The notes: a model not told the origin generated them from the letters alone. Shown: positions 10,271 to 24,200, numbered from the stretch's first letter. The stretch is DNA of 64,000 nucleotides from Amblyomma americanum (GCF_052857255.1 NC_135498.1:116908281-116972280); one strand, 5' to 3'. A program made the numbers and translations.

Positions 10271-11910
10271 AATGTATGATAACCGCAGTTTAAAGGCTTG
10301 GGATATTGATGCTGGATAAACCACGGCCAACAAATGCTGCATTACACGTTAGCCACGGTATTGAATGAACCATACTGTCGTGACAATCTTGCCCTGTCCG
10401 AAAATTTTCCGCGCCATAGGTTCGTGTTAAAGCTTTTGTTCAGAATGCCATTTTGTGCCTCTCTGCCAATTTAACCACGTTTATTTCCACTGCCTGTAGT
10501 TCGTTTTTTTTCAGTGTGCTCTGCAATACTTGGAACATTTAGCATACCATGATTCGGTTTTGATCGCCTGCTCTTTTTTCATCCATATTTATACATAACG
10601 CACATGCATTCACGATGCTTTTTTCATGTTGAGAAATGGCCATATTTATGGATTTTTATTTGCCGACATACTCGCGCTACCGTTCATTGTGCTCTGTAAA
10701 GAGAAAGTAAGATTTTTAGGATGTTTACACTGTTTTTTTCTTGATTTCTCTCACATTTTTGTTGCAGAACAAACCTTGAAAGCTTCGCATTACCTGCCCA
10801 ATCTTACAGCTAAAGCAAAATTCTTGAAAGCCACCTCCGTAGTAAGAATTTCTCTACTTGTGATGAGGTCCATGTGACCGACAAAAATTCATTCATGCAC
10901 TCAATGAACCACAGACAAAACGAACATCAACATTGTATGTACAAAATGTCTGGATTCTTAGCTCACGGATGGGGTCCAAGCCCATGAAAGCGCTCTGCTA
11001 TCATAAACATTGCTTTTAATTAGAATGAGACAGCCCATTCTTGAAAACCGACATAAAGAAAACTTACAATTTATCCTAATCAAATTGTACGTTATTAACT
11101 TTCTTTTATATTCAATTAATAGATTTTGCGGACCTACCTCTATACATTTAAGGAGATAAGTATGAGAATGGTAACTAGCCGATGAGATTAACTGAATTGC
11201 TCGTTTTGAACTTTCAGTAATGATTGAAATAGTTAAGACAGGTATGGCCGCAGTGTTCAGAACACTAAGATATGTGAATATCAGGTAAACTGAAATATAT
11301 TTTTCTTACAGTAACTATGAATATAGTACCGATGTTTTGAACAGTATTCAGGAAACACTGGATAGGATTTTGCCGAGCAATGAGATGTGCGGTTGCCAGT
11401 GAAACTGTTCATCCAGTACCGATTTTAAATACATGATTCGAGTTACTCGTTTAACAACAAAGGCTTTAATATGAAGATCCAGAGAATTTATTAGTGGCAG
11501 CTGCGAGCTGAGTTCAATAGGATATGTATTTTCTCTTAGTTGAATTCAGAACGAATTACTAAAAAAACAATTAGATAAACATTACACCTTAAAGGCAACA
11601 ATATTTAAAACATCTCTCCTCAATTCACTAGGACATATCAAGGCAGCGTCATCAGCATGCATAAATGCCGTAAATTTAATGTTTTAGCGTCGGTTCAAGG
11701 TAGCGTTCATATGCTTTTGTGCTTGATAGAATGGCATAACGTGTGAAGAAACACGAAAGCTATAGAGAATGAAAAATGTGCGGGTATTGCTAAAATGACG
11801 ATACTGCGGCTAGCATTCGCCTGCACGCAACCGAAAAGGCAGCTTCTAAAACATCCGTCCCGTAAAACGTGCACTCGCCATAATCGTTTTAGGGCAAGTG
11901 GGCATATGCA
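10271..11910. other. Region downstream of the M13 gene; candidate poly(A) signals
   Basis: This is AT-rich DNA without recognisable coding sequence. On the minus strand, after the gene's stop, ATTAAA (complement of 11675-11680) and AATAAA (complement of 11487-11492) lie about 230 and 420 nt downstream and are candidate polyadenylation signals. Neither can be confirmed from sequence alone. Confidence 0.4.
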
Positions 11911-12296
11911 TCAAAACATGTTCTTTCCGAAGGGCATCTTCGCCAGGGTCACCGCGTCGTCGCCGCTGCTTTGATGGCTGGCCGACGGCTGCGTCTGCAG
12001 CGTAGACGACGCAGCCCTGGTTGGGGTGTGCGGGGAGTCGCTTTCGAAGAATCCGCATCGCTTGTGCGGGTTCATTGGGGAGGCGGCGGGGCACGTGAAT
12101 GCTGCGGCGAATGGCCGATAGTTCTTTAAGGGCAGCGTGCAGGAAAGGCGCTGCCGATCGCTCGGTTCGCGGGCACAGTACGCTTGGCAGAAGGAGACGA
12201 AGAAGGCCTGGTCCTCGGACAGGCCCAGGAAGTCCCGCCGCTTCCACCAGCGGGCCCGGTCGCTCATGGAGCGGGCGGTGTTGAAGGCAGCGTAGG
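11911..12296 (-). CDS. M13 pseudoprotease exon 9 (C-terminus)
   Basis: The acceptor is CTCTCTCACAG|CCTACG; the two leading bases complete an Ala codon with the G of exon 8. It encodes AYAAFNTARS, the conserved LGLSEDQAFFVSFCQAYC block, AAAFTCPAASPMNPHKRC and ends at TGA (11911-11913). Most family members end at CxxW; here the position is C-G-F-F followed by 44 extra residues rich in Ser, Thr and Ala. The family's HSP..FRv.G segment before the end is shortened to LPLKNYRPF. Confidence 0.9.
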
Positions 12297-15200
12297 CTGT
12301 GAGAGAGGCGGCGCCATTTTACTTGGCTGGTGCACGCTCGAAAAGAAAATGAGAATCCAGTGCGCAAGGGCATCAAATGTCAATGGAACTAATTGTCAAA
12401 TGAACTCATTGTTAACAGAAGGCAGCCAAGCTGAGCATGAAAGGCGAACACAGATTCTTGATGTTGGATAGCAATTCTTATATCGATTTCAACTCCAGCG
12501 CTCTCCGAGTACAGTGACATCTAGTATAGAGAGACAACTACCAAGAGCGCCTCCAATAAACGATGTAAAACTCTAATCTAATAGTTAAACACTGATCGCA
12601 CACTGGAGAAGCACTCATCACAAGCAGCGACAAACAATATTGTCTATGTTGATTCCCGGTCGATTTTTGTGCGTGCCTAAGCAATTGGAAAGTGTTCCTT
12701 GCTCTTGAGGAGTTCGCCATCGTGAGCAATAAGCCTTGGCGTTATAAAGGCGGCAACTACTAATGATCATTTCAAGACGAATTCTGAAAGGAATACTTGT
12801 AAAAAGCGGACCCAACATTTTCTGTGAGGAACCTCATGACATAATTTACTAATTATAACAGATAACGAGCATGCAGATAGCAGCATAACTGCCCCAGTCG
12901 ACTTGTAGCGATTCCTGTATCAGAGAGATTTTCTGAGGGGCACGGCGTCGCAGTGCAAGCAGTGCTCCAATCGTATCGGAAAGTCAACCAGCGTGACAGT
13001 GATGAGTAAAATGATCTTCTTCTGACCATTTAGAACTAAGCAAGAACGTGTCGAGCTGCTAACCACTTGGAATGTGCCATGTTTGGTTATGCAAGTTATT
13101 GTCTGTTGGTCAAGCACAGCTCTTTTATGAGGTTGAAAGCACGTGGGGTATGATTCTAAAACTATTGTCACTATTCGTTCGAGGAGAATATGGGAGGTGA
13201 ATTTTTATTGCGTTAGCACTTACAGTGGTCATTCCCAGCAAATACCCGTTGTCCGGTTGGTTGTTTGTGTTAAATCTGCTCTGTAGCAGGCCGCCCACCT
13301 ACTCACCCGGTCTTGGGCAACCTGGCCAGGTATATGTATATATACATACCAAGGTGTGGCAAGTGTACGATAAACAGTGCCAAACGACGGGCACACAGAT
13401 CTACAGAGCACCTAATTGGAATTTGGCTTTAAAACGCAAATCAATCGTAATTTTTTGGCCAGTTTTTGCCTACCCACGGGGGAGAAGGAGTATGCGGTAC
13501 AGTTCTGGAGCTATCGACACTTTTTCGCTTAAGGCCAATTTTTGAAATATGTAGTTTTTTTGGAGGCAATATGCGTTTCGATCGAGACAAAATGCAAAAG
13601 GTGGCCGTATACTGTGCGATGTCAGGGCACTTTAAACATCCCCAGGTGATCGAAATTATTCAGGAGCCCTTTCTTCCTTTCTTCTTTCACTCCGTTCTTA
13701 ATCCCTACCCTTACGGCGCGGTTCACCCACCGCGGTGGCTCAGTGGTTAGAGCGCTCGACTACTGATCCGGAGTTCCCGGGTTCGAACCCGACCGCGACG
13801 GCTGCGTTTTTATGGAGGAAAAACGATAAGCCGCCCGTGTGCAGTGCGAAGTCAGCGCACGTTAAAGATCCCCAGGTGGTCGAAATTATTCCGTAGCCCT
13901 CCACTACGGCACCTCTCTCTTCCTTTCTTCTTTCACTCCCTCCTCTATCCCTTCCCTTACGGCGCGGTTCAGGTGTCCAACGATATATGAGACAGATACT
14001 GCGCCATTTCCTTCCCCCCCCCAAAAAAAACAATTATTATTATTATTACGGCGCGGTACAGGTGTCCGCCGAGATATGTGAGACAGTTACTGAGTCGTTT
14101 CCTTTCCTCAAGACCAATTTTCATTTTTTTACTTTTCACAACTCGAACCGCCCGCACCTATCTCTATGGCGGCGACCCCTTCAAAAGGCTCCAGGGTACC
14201 GCCAGAGCCGTTGGTGGGAACCGCCGTTCCACAGGCGGTGGTTCTTTGCTCGTACTCGTGGTAAGAGGCCCTTCCCCACCAGAGACCGGAGGCCGATCCG
14301 CGACCCTCCAGCAGAACACCGCGAGGGTCGAACGCCCGCGCCAAGGCTGCCGCGTACTGGGCACCCAGTCCGGCCAGGTTCACGGCACGGCCGCCGCCCT
14401 CCACGAAGAGAGGACTGTGCAGGGCTTGCAAGGAGACGGCCAGCTCGTTGGCGTAGTAGTGGTACCTGTATACCCGCACCGAGGTGCGGCAGGATGCAGG
14501 CGTAGTCTGTTGTGGGCAAAATTAAATTTCTAGAATGGCATTCACTCTATTGGTTTATAGAGAGAGGGAACAATGAGTGCGGGTCGAAACGAGGTCGCCT
14601 CTCCCGCTCTGCTGTTGTATCGCGCGTTCTAATAGCTTACAGTTAAAACATGAAAGCTCTTGTATAAGGTTTACTACACACGGGTTCAATAATTCAAGAG
14701 CCCAGTTCTGAGCCTCGCGCGGCTCTAGCTGTGGACGTCCCGCAGTAGTCTGCGGAACCATAGGTGACATGTACACACACACATTGAAATACGCCAGAGG
14801 CAGATGCTCCTGTAGCTGGCGCTGCAGGTGATCAAGTGTTTTCATTAGGCGTAGTATGCCCTGCATATCATATTGCTGCTAGATTTAAAGTGGTAGCTAT
14901 ATTAAGATATTTTTCCAGTGTTTCTATAGACACTTGTTTCCGTCTATAGCGGGAACAGTCGGGGAGGAACCAGAGTGCGGCATAGCTATAGTTATTCCGT
15001 CGCCCTAGGTATGGCGATATATCTGGAGTTGCCCAGCCCACAGGGCGTCATGAAGGTCTCGTTGAAAATTCCACATGTTTACTTTTTCGTGCATTCTGCG
15101 AATGAACTAAAACGTTAAATAAAACACTTTGCAGCTTGGTGCTCCGTCACATGGCCCAAAACGAAAATACTTTCTGCACTCTTTAAAACATGTCTCTAGA

Positions 15201-18200
15201 TCAGTTTTATCCGCTACTCTAATGCGTTCTCATAAACCAAGCCACTGTGGCCTAACACTGAGAGCGCAAGCAAAAAATTCGTTGGAGGCACTTAGATCTC
15301 TTTTGAGTGCGGGAAGGCGAAAGCCGTTTGTGACTCATTGCACTGATTTGAATTTGACGCGCTTCAATTAATTTCACGACAAAGCAGAAAAGCGCGGCGA
15401 AAGAAAGCGGTGACGTCACGCTGTTCGTTTCGTCTGATGCGTCGTCTCTAGGTCGAATGTAAATACTATTACTGTATATAAACCTTAACTAAACTCTGTA
15501 CCAGCACCAGCGCTGTGTCGTAGTGGTTCAGATAGGTCCGCATACGCGTGGGAGGTAGCAGGTGGATTAAAAGGCTGTGCAGTGCCACATGCAATGCACT
15601 CCAGGTTGAAATTCCACCCTGCCGAAAGACTGTGACGGTAACTGGAAATTGGCTCCGTCGCCTGCGCGCTGCTTTGTGTGCGGATGGGGTGCGGTCCTCT
15701 CTATCTGGAGCAAGCATTCTTCAGCGGTTTTTCTGCTAAACCTTTCTAGTTCCCAAGTTAAGACTTCCGGCACGTGCCAAGGTTCGAAGTTTACAGGTCA
15801 GGTTGTGATCATGTGAAAGGTCACGTGACCTAGGTGGTGATGTTACAAACGGAGGTCACCACGAGTAATGCAATGGACGGAAGGTCACCGCGAGTATGAG
15901 CCATTAAATGCTTTCGCCTTAAAATCAGCCCCAACCACTGGCATGAGTTTTCCCGACAAGGAGAAGCTGGCACTCCCACGGTCATGTAGATAAGAAGACC
16001 GATATCAAAGATCCATATTGCGCGACGCTGTCGTATGATTGTACGAGGGTCGTAGCATTTCATGTGCCACATCAATCCTGATGATGATGATGGGTTTTTA
16101 TGGCGCAAGGGCATCTATGGCCAAAGAGCGCCATGGCACAAGGTATTTCTGAAATACTCAAGGTGGGGTCGAGGAGCCATTTCCCAAGCATTTCACCCTA
16201 AATAAGCCGAGCACCAGACCAGGGGAAAGCTTGTACCCATTGTATCACCGGTGGGTACCCGGCGGCACTGGGGATCGAACCCCGCACCTCCCGCATTCGA
16301 AGCGGATGCTCAACCACTTGGCCACCGCTGCGGTCGCCACATCAATCCTACACCTATAATCTGATGAATCTGAATAAACAATTCGATAAATTTAGTTTGA
16401 ATGCTGCTGTATTCATCGAGATGTCGACTCAGGCATAATTATCCCCGAGGTCCGAGGCTTCAAAGATAACAAAAGAACTGTGAATGCATTTGCGATAGAT
16501 CATAGAGACGACTGGATTGGTAGCTGTGATCTAAATGTATAAGTGCAGGATTCAATATGGACACATATTGTAAATGTCAATGAAATTTGTATTTAAGAAT
16601 TTTCAGTAGTACCTAAACGTTTCAGATATATTTTATGTATATCGAGTGAGGCGGCACCGCCTACGCCCCATTTCAAAAGGAGTAGGTCTAACATCCATTC
16701 AACTACACTGTGACGTCATGGTGTATTTAACATCATATCGTGGAAAGCAAAAGATTACGCGCCTGATTATTAACGCAGTGTTTGTTTCATCATCACTTGC
16801 CTGCTTAAGGTGGATAAAAAGGAAACATAAGCATGGTAAACGAAACAAAGCAATGTGGCGACCTTCGACGTCATGACCAACGGTCCAAGTTTGAATCGAA
16901 GTTGGCGGAGAAAAAATGAAAATTTTCAATGGTTCATGCGACTGTTGCCGTCGAACAAACTCAAATAGAATGACGAAAGCTCCAGCGGTCCGATTCTTCC
17001 AGAAAAAAAAAAACGATTGAGATTTCTTTAGTGCCCTTCAATGTGGCGCTCTGCATACTAATTGTACGTTCAACGAAATGGACAAACAGCGACGATTCTG
17101 TAATTCCTAACACTTCAAAGTGTAGGAATTACAGAATCGTCGTAATTCCATTATAGAGTTTGACATTATTGGACATTATAGAGTTCTATCATTTCTACTG
17201 CTGATTCAATAAATGAAACTCATAAATAACTATTTATTCATTACTTTCAACGGTTGATTTTAATAGGATTATCAAAAGGAGCGTCGCGGCAGGATAACCC
17301 AATGAGCATAAGCCAGCCAACCTATCGTTAATCGTCGAAAATTGTGTTTTTATGTGCTCTGATTCAGGATCTGGGGGCACCGCCGGTCACAAAAACAAAC
17401 TGTTCTGCGAACCGTACTCTGATTACTTGGAAAGTGCAACATCTCCTAATTCGATCGCGGCTTTAATGCCTCCATCGTAGAAAAACAACTCACTCCCCCT
17501 CTGCCCACGCTTGCATCCAGTTGTTGCACTTGGAAAACACAAGAAATTACCGGTCGTTGCCAAGTTCCCTTCTACAGGTATAGTGCGGACAAGATTAACG
17601 CCTGTGCTCGTCGGCTTGAAGAAACTAAAGTCACCGAACAAAGGCGGTTGACTGCGGGTGCGCAAGACGAATTACTTGCGTCGGCACGGTACGCCAGCGC
17701 TGTTTTTTATCTGTAGGGCGGCGGTATTAAGGTCACCAGAGGGAGAGACGGATAGTGACGATTGACAACCCGACGCTATAACTGCAAGCATGAGAGATTC
17801 GCATGTCCGGCACTGTTCGCGCACTAAGTTTCGAACTTGGAGCAATGGCAAAAAACTATTGGCAGATGCCTTAAGCTGGAACCTGAGCCTAAATTTTGAA
17901 ATTTGAACCACGCGTCCTATTTGAATCAAGTGTTTAGTGTGATGTCTATTAGGTCTGCGTATAGTTCTGAAAATGTTTTTATCCGCGCGAATTTTTAAAG
18001 GAGAATAAAAGATGAATTGGAGACATAGTGCACCTAAGAAAACTAACATATCTGAGCATTGAAAAGGCATCTAGCTCCAACCGTGGAAATAATTTGTCGA
18101 TTTATGGAAAATAAAAATAAAATTTGTCCTCTTTAAGTCTTTTAGCATGGTTCTGTGACATGCTGCAGTATCTTATCCTGGCATTCACTCTTTTTCTTCG

Positions 18201-21200
18201 TCGTGTGTATCGCTAACTTAGGCCCAACAAATGCAGCAGTTAGCCGAGCACCTAGTATTATTTGTGTGAGGTAAAACTGCACTCCTCGCTTTCATCTGTA
18301 GCAAAGCATTAAAGCGAGCACCTGAAGAGGGCGCGCTGCGACTGCACGTCCTCGGAGAGGAAGGCGCCCTCCAGGTCTCGCCTGCCCAGCAGCGCCCGAC
18401 GTGCAGCCAGGGCGTCCAGCCAGTAGCGGAACAGGTCGTCCCTAGGCTCCGGGAAGTGCTGCAGCAGGGCGTCCGTCTCGGAGGCGTTCATTTGGGCGTC
18501 GGGAGGCCACAGCGCAGTGTTCACGCGGCGCAGCTTGTCGACAGCCACCTCGCGGCTCTCGGCGTCTATCCAGGTCGTCCTGAGGAACAAGTCGATGGCT
18601 GTCTGCGTGACGCTGGTGAGGACGCCGTCCACCGCAGAACGAACGGGCGGCGGATACCTGGCGTTGATGTAGCTGCAAGCAGTGCGATGCTCAGGAGTCA
18701 GTTTTTAGAACACGAACATGAAAGCCGAAGTGAGATTTGTGGTTCCGCGTGCTGTGCCGGGAGGTATCAGCGTTGAGTTAATAGTAATAAGTATCACGCT
18801 GGCTAGTTGGTTAAGCGATGGTACTAAGCTATGGCGTTCATATTATCTGCGATCCTCACCTTTCTTCTATACCCCAGTTTAGTCTCACTGACGGTGTAAG
18901 TGATGCAGGTGAGGACGGAGCATGAGAAACGCACGCCAGCGGCCAGATAAAGTACTACAGTCGCGCATCTGAACCGGCCCTTGATAGCAGCGTTTTCCAT
19001 CCGCCGAGCGGTTAAACTGCACCGGCAGATAAAAAATACATAAACTATCTCGTTGCTATAGAAACTGCATGATGTCGCATGGCACAGGTTCTTACGGGTG
19101 TGGCAAGTTCAAACGGCGTCTCTTGCGCCAAGCCCCCTAGCTGACCTAGACGATTTAGGCTCGTCTTAAATAGACCGCTAATTCCGACTGATTACCAGTC
19201 CGGATTGTGATTTTCCTGGCACTTAATGACGGCATAAGGCCGGCTTAAGGACAGTTAGACTCGTCTGAAGGAAGTTCTTGGTTTGCAGAAACATGGCAGC
19301 ACGGGCACCCAATGATGACTTTGGTAGCACTTACGAAAAACACGAGTCGTTTAGGGTGCTAGAGGAACTAGGTTACTTATTCTCCCGAGGCGCTGGCCAC
19401 TGCATCCCTACCTATATGTCCTACACTATGGCATCGCTGCGATAAATGGAGTAATGCTTATCAGTACTGAGTGGAAAAAGAAATGCCTGATTCCTGCAGA
19501 GAGACAGACAGTACAACCCACAAAGGCATTTGTACCTGTCAGCCTGCATGCATGCATGCCTGCCTGCCTTGCCTCTACCCTGCCCTGCCCTGCCTGCCTG
19601 CCTGGCTGCCTGATCTGATCTCATATCTGGAGCCGGTTTTGTGGAATGCTGCTAACCTGTCCACCATTTGGTGGGCTACCTTCCCACCGTGTAAGGCGGC
19701 AGCTTATTCATCGTGAGAGGCTGCTCGCTAAGAGCAGCCTGCATGAAATCCAACCCAAGCAACCCAAGTCCCACCGACGGAAACACCTACCGTAGCACCT
19801 GCCTTGTGCCACTGATCCACTGCTCGCCTGCCCACTGGCAACACCTTGGCAAGTAAGCAACCAGATGGGCAGGTTAGCAGGAGTGCAGCGCCCCAGGTTC
19901 TCACCTAGTTACCACAGGCTACAACTTCGCAAGTAAGCAACCTTTTGCCATGTCGTCCTTTCGATTTTGCATGAAAGAACACACATAGAGACACACCAAC
20001 AACCACCTTAACCTAGAGAGCAGCGCAGCATACATAAACACATCATGCTAGCGCACATATCCTCATTTGGCCTAATACAAAAATCGACTCGCATTTTTTT
20101 TTCACCACAGTGCTCCAGAAAGATTAGCAGTACATAGCATTACTGGAAGCATTAGCTTCTTCCTTGTGGCCGCCACTAAGGATTTTTCGTCATTCCAAGA
20201 AACCCGCACTTTGGAACGAGCGCACAGAAGGCAGTCTCGGCTTGGGCCTCCAGCATCGCACCTCGAGAGGAAGGCTATCCCGAAGGCCCTGTGGGCAGCC
20301 CAGAAGCAGTCGGCGTGACGGCTTTCTACCAGGCGCGTGGCCGCGGGTCGCCCCGGTAGCACGGGGTCCGCCATCCAGCCCAGCAGCTGCACGAGTGTCC
20401 AGCTCAGCTGGTGGAGTACCCTGTCCGCGGGCAGCGAGCTCAGAAGGCCGTCCACTGCCTGGAGGAGCTTCACGTTGGTTGCCAGCACACGGTCGTTCTC
20501 GGTCACCCTGCAAATGAAGTAAACGCTGTTGTACTAATTACAAGACAGTAAGGGTGTTACTGCTGTAAAAGAAATCTTGAGAACTCCTGCTAGCAAAGCG
20601 GTAAAGTGCTGGAATTTGCTGCTTGCAGTTTTCCCCACAGGTGTGTCACGTACTTCAGATGGCTCCTGCATTGAGCTGTTTCAAAACTGCGGAAACACGG
20701 CTCTACCACACACGTTTTGCCAACAATAACCAATATGATTAAGAATCTTTTCGGCGAAGCGCTTGACTAGCGAATTTTCAGCACCCGGAAAGGGACTTAA
20801 GGAAATCGGTATTAATTTATTCTGCTCTATATATTTCTGCACTCAATCTTTGGCTTAGTTCCGGCGCCTGATAATGCATAGGTTAACAAGTGATTGAACA
20901 TTAGTAATTACGATTGCGTTGATAAAAAAATAATCAATCTGGTGTCATATTTGCAGTACTTTAATCAAAGATTTCGATAATGAACGTTCTTAAACACCAA
21001 CAGTACAGACAAAATTCTCTCCGATTGTATTATTGGTCCCATGGAGGAAGGCAATACATACGACTGAAGATTTTTTTCCTCGGACTATAGGGCTTCTTTT
21101 TCCTAATTCTGTTTGGATCGTGCGTTCTCAACGCTCAGTTGAAGCTGGGATACCTCGGACACTCCCTGTAGGCGCATTTCTTTTACGCAGGGCTAAATAT

Positions 21201-24200
21201 AATGAAAGAGTGAGCCCTTCGCCCCTCCCACACTCTCCAAGAACAGCCTATGAATGAAAACCAGCTTGCACATTTTTTAAAATAATATCTATACTCATAC
21301 AGCCTGGCATGAGGCCCGTGATAACACACTGATATGTGAAGTAAGCGCACTTCTAGTGTGCATAAAACGACGTGCAGTCACCCAGTGGCAAAGACACCTA
21401 ACGAATCAACGGGTCTGGTAGGGTAGGGTTTAGAAGGCACGGCCATTCAGAGACGGCACGACTGTGTAGCTTATAACTTTTCTAGAGCGTCTGAAACACA
21501 AATCTTCTCCTTCTATCAAATGGGGTGGTATGATTGCAGCCAGATTTCCAGACGCTTTGCTGTGTGGTCCTGACAAGAGGTTTCCGCTTCAGACAGTCGC
21601 CCACACCTGTGCTGCGCCTTGAAGTGCCGGTTGAGCAGCGTGATCCACTGCGTGGCGCTCAGGCCGGGAGTCGCCAGCTTGTGCATCTGCTTCAACGCGA
21701 AGGCCAGCTCCCTTTGACCGCCACTGGCCGACTCGGAAAGTGCCCCGGCGACGGCGTACTCATCGTGCCGCAGCCCTTCCACATCCCTGCATCAAGATGG
21801 CCCGGGCGGGACGCCGGACGTAGGCATGAAGAAGTTTGTAGTATCATATGCATCCTTAGATTTTACTCCGTTTGGTGCTTGTATTTAGTTTTCTTTTTCC
21901 GTTTGGCTTTGAAGGGCGGAGTGCCTTCGATCGGTCAAGTCAGAAATAGAGATGAAATCTCCCAAGCTGTTGTGTGGAACCTCTTTCTGCCTCCTGGGCC
22001 TTGCTCAGTATTTCCATGTCGCAAAAATAGATACAGTAATGAATGTGACAGAATGTGAAAGGAAATGTAATGAATGTGAAAGGAAATAAAAGAAAGAAAG
22101 AAAGAAAAGAAGAAAGAAGAAAAGAAAGAAAGGAATGAAGGAAGGAAGAAAGGAAGGAAGAAAGAAAGAAAAAAAGAATGAAAGAGAAAGAAAGGAAGAA
22201 AGAAAGAAGAAAAGAAAGGAAGGAATGAAGGAAGGAAGAAAGGAAGGAAGAAAGAAATAAAGAATGAAAGAGAAAGAAAGGAAGAAAGAAAGAAATAAAT
22301 AAAGAAAAAAGAAACAAACAAAGAAAGGAAGGAAGGAAGGAAGGAAGGAAGGAAGGAAGGAAGGAAGGAAGGAAGGAAGGAAGGAAGGAAGGAAGGAAGG
22401 AAGTAAGGAAGCAAGGAAGGAAGAAGAAAGAAAGGAAGGGAAGAATAAGGGTAGGAAGAACGAAAGATAGCGAAAAAGAAAGAAAAGAAAGAAAGAGGAA
22501 AAGAGCAGAAGTTAGCTTTGTTTCAGGGAACGAATGCATGGATGTGTAATGAATAAATAAATGGACAAAAATTACAGGCAACGAAAATTGTTCGCTGTCG
22601 TCATCGGCGTAAAATTTTTCTATGTGCATCACCTGAGGCCAATGCCGTTAATACATTGATTTCATGCACACTGTTTCCTAGTGGACATCAGTTTTGCGTC
22701 TTTCGACAGCGACAGCTTTAATTGCATGACTTACGTGAGCGGCGACAACACTTCGCTGTTTCGCATGAATATTTGTTTTCTTCGAGAATTCGTACCAGTA
22801 GCGTATACTCACACTAGTATTCGTTCCGTATTCGGTTCAATTTTTACCTACAGTCTATGGATTCGATTCGCTAGAAAGTGTAGCCTATTTTCATAGGAAT
22901 CGTGTTCAAAAAAGTACTTTTCCCACACCGCTAGTGTAGAACATTAAACGAGAGAGAAGAAAAAAAAACGACGTTTGGAGTTTGAAAACGGCTGGTGCGA
23001 AAGCAGTTGCAGTCGGCGGTCTATGCGTGCTTTGAAGAGAATTTAATGCCAACGAGGTTTACAATGAAGGCGCTTGTGCAATCTGTGAACAAAACAAAAA
23101 CAGACGATCAAGTGAGTGGCCAAGCAATCGTCAATTTCTCAGCCTGCTGTGCACAAACCACCTACAAAAAGTTTCTAATTAAATTTCAGTTGTGAAGCTT
23201 CTCTCATTTGCGTTTTTTTCTGATGATGTTGAATTTTATACTTTAAATATAAATATTGATTTCAAATCATGTGTGTAGATGGGCAGCCAGAAATTCGCGA
23301 ATACGATGGCTTTTGTCTGCGCACTGTCTTTTCGGATTAATTAAGCGTGTATTGTGCTCTCACTTTGTTCGTGACCAGTGGATTGAAGCCATGTTGTGAA
23401 CGCAAGGCCGCTCTAACACAATCCTTCTCATCCATTCCTATTAGATTCTTGCCACCCATCTGATTGCAGCGACAGCGAAGATTATCAGGATGAACTTTAA
23501 TTTGAATGAAGTAGGTTGCCACAGTCTTCTTCCTTGGATAACAAAGCACCATATCTCCGTACACGCATGCAATAACGAGGCCTACAATTAAAGAGGAGCT
23601 CAGAAAAGCCGGAAACTCTCCGCGCTTGAAAATTTCTCGTTTCTCACGCGTGCTTAGCGACTTTCTTAGTAAGCAGCGTCACGTATTCACATCGGCCCAT
23701 CTACTCCAGGCAAATTATCTTTCAGGAATATGAGACCGGTGCTTGATGAGAACTGCGCTGTCATGGCCGTACAAGATTTCCACTACAGCGTGGATATTTT
23801 CTGTTCCCGTGCTCTGACTATTTCTTGCTACAGAATTTCTTTCATTGACAACTTTATTGAACCAAAAAGGTTGCGCTTTCACCGCCGTGGATGCGGTGTT
23901 GGGTCCAGGCTTCAGGCGATGGCCGCGGCTTCGTGCCTGCAGGCGACCTCCAGTGCCCAATCCACCACCAGCATCTGAACTTCAGGTTCCAAGCTTGTTA
24001 CCGCAGTCTCCCACTGTTCTTTGTTGCTAATATGCCATTGTGGCCTAGACTTAAGCCTGGGGCATCCGTACATCATATGTGCAAGGTTCCCTTTTGGATC
24101 CTTACATATGGGGCACTGTGGTTTAAAGTTACCGGGGTACATTAGGGCTCTTCTGTGTGGGCTAGGTAATGTGCCTGTTTGAAGTTGCCTCCAAACAACC

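Larger units (their letters stand above)
12297..14157 (-). other. Intron 8 of the M13 gene
   Basis: This is 1861 bp with consensus borders. It contains the nested SINE pair at 13570-14130. The remaining sequence at 12300-13570 shows no recognised element or coding signal. Confidence 0.75.
14466..18321 (-). other. Intron 7 of the M13 gene
   Basis: This is 3856 bp with consensus borders. It holds the family C repeat (15515-15925), the family B SINE (16080-16335) and a 53-bp hairpin (17090-17142). No independent gene is recognised in the remainder. Confidence 0.75.

Noticed and set aside
14466..14506. Alternative acceptor at 14507 extending exon 8 of the M13 gene
   Set aside because: It starts in phase 0 whereas exon 7 ends in phase 2; the acceptor at 14466/14467 restores phase and fits the family alignment.
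21935..22632. Long Ser/Phe/Leu frames on the minus strand
   Set aside because: Produced by the GGAA/GAAA microsatellite.
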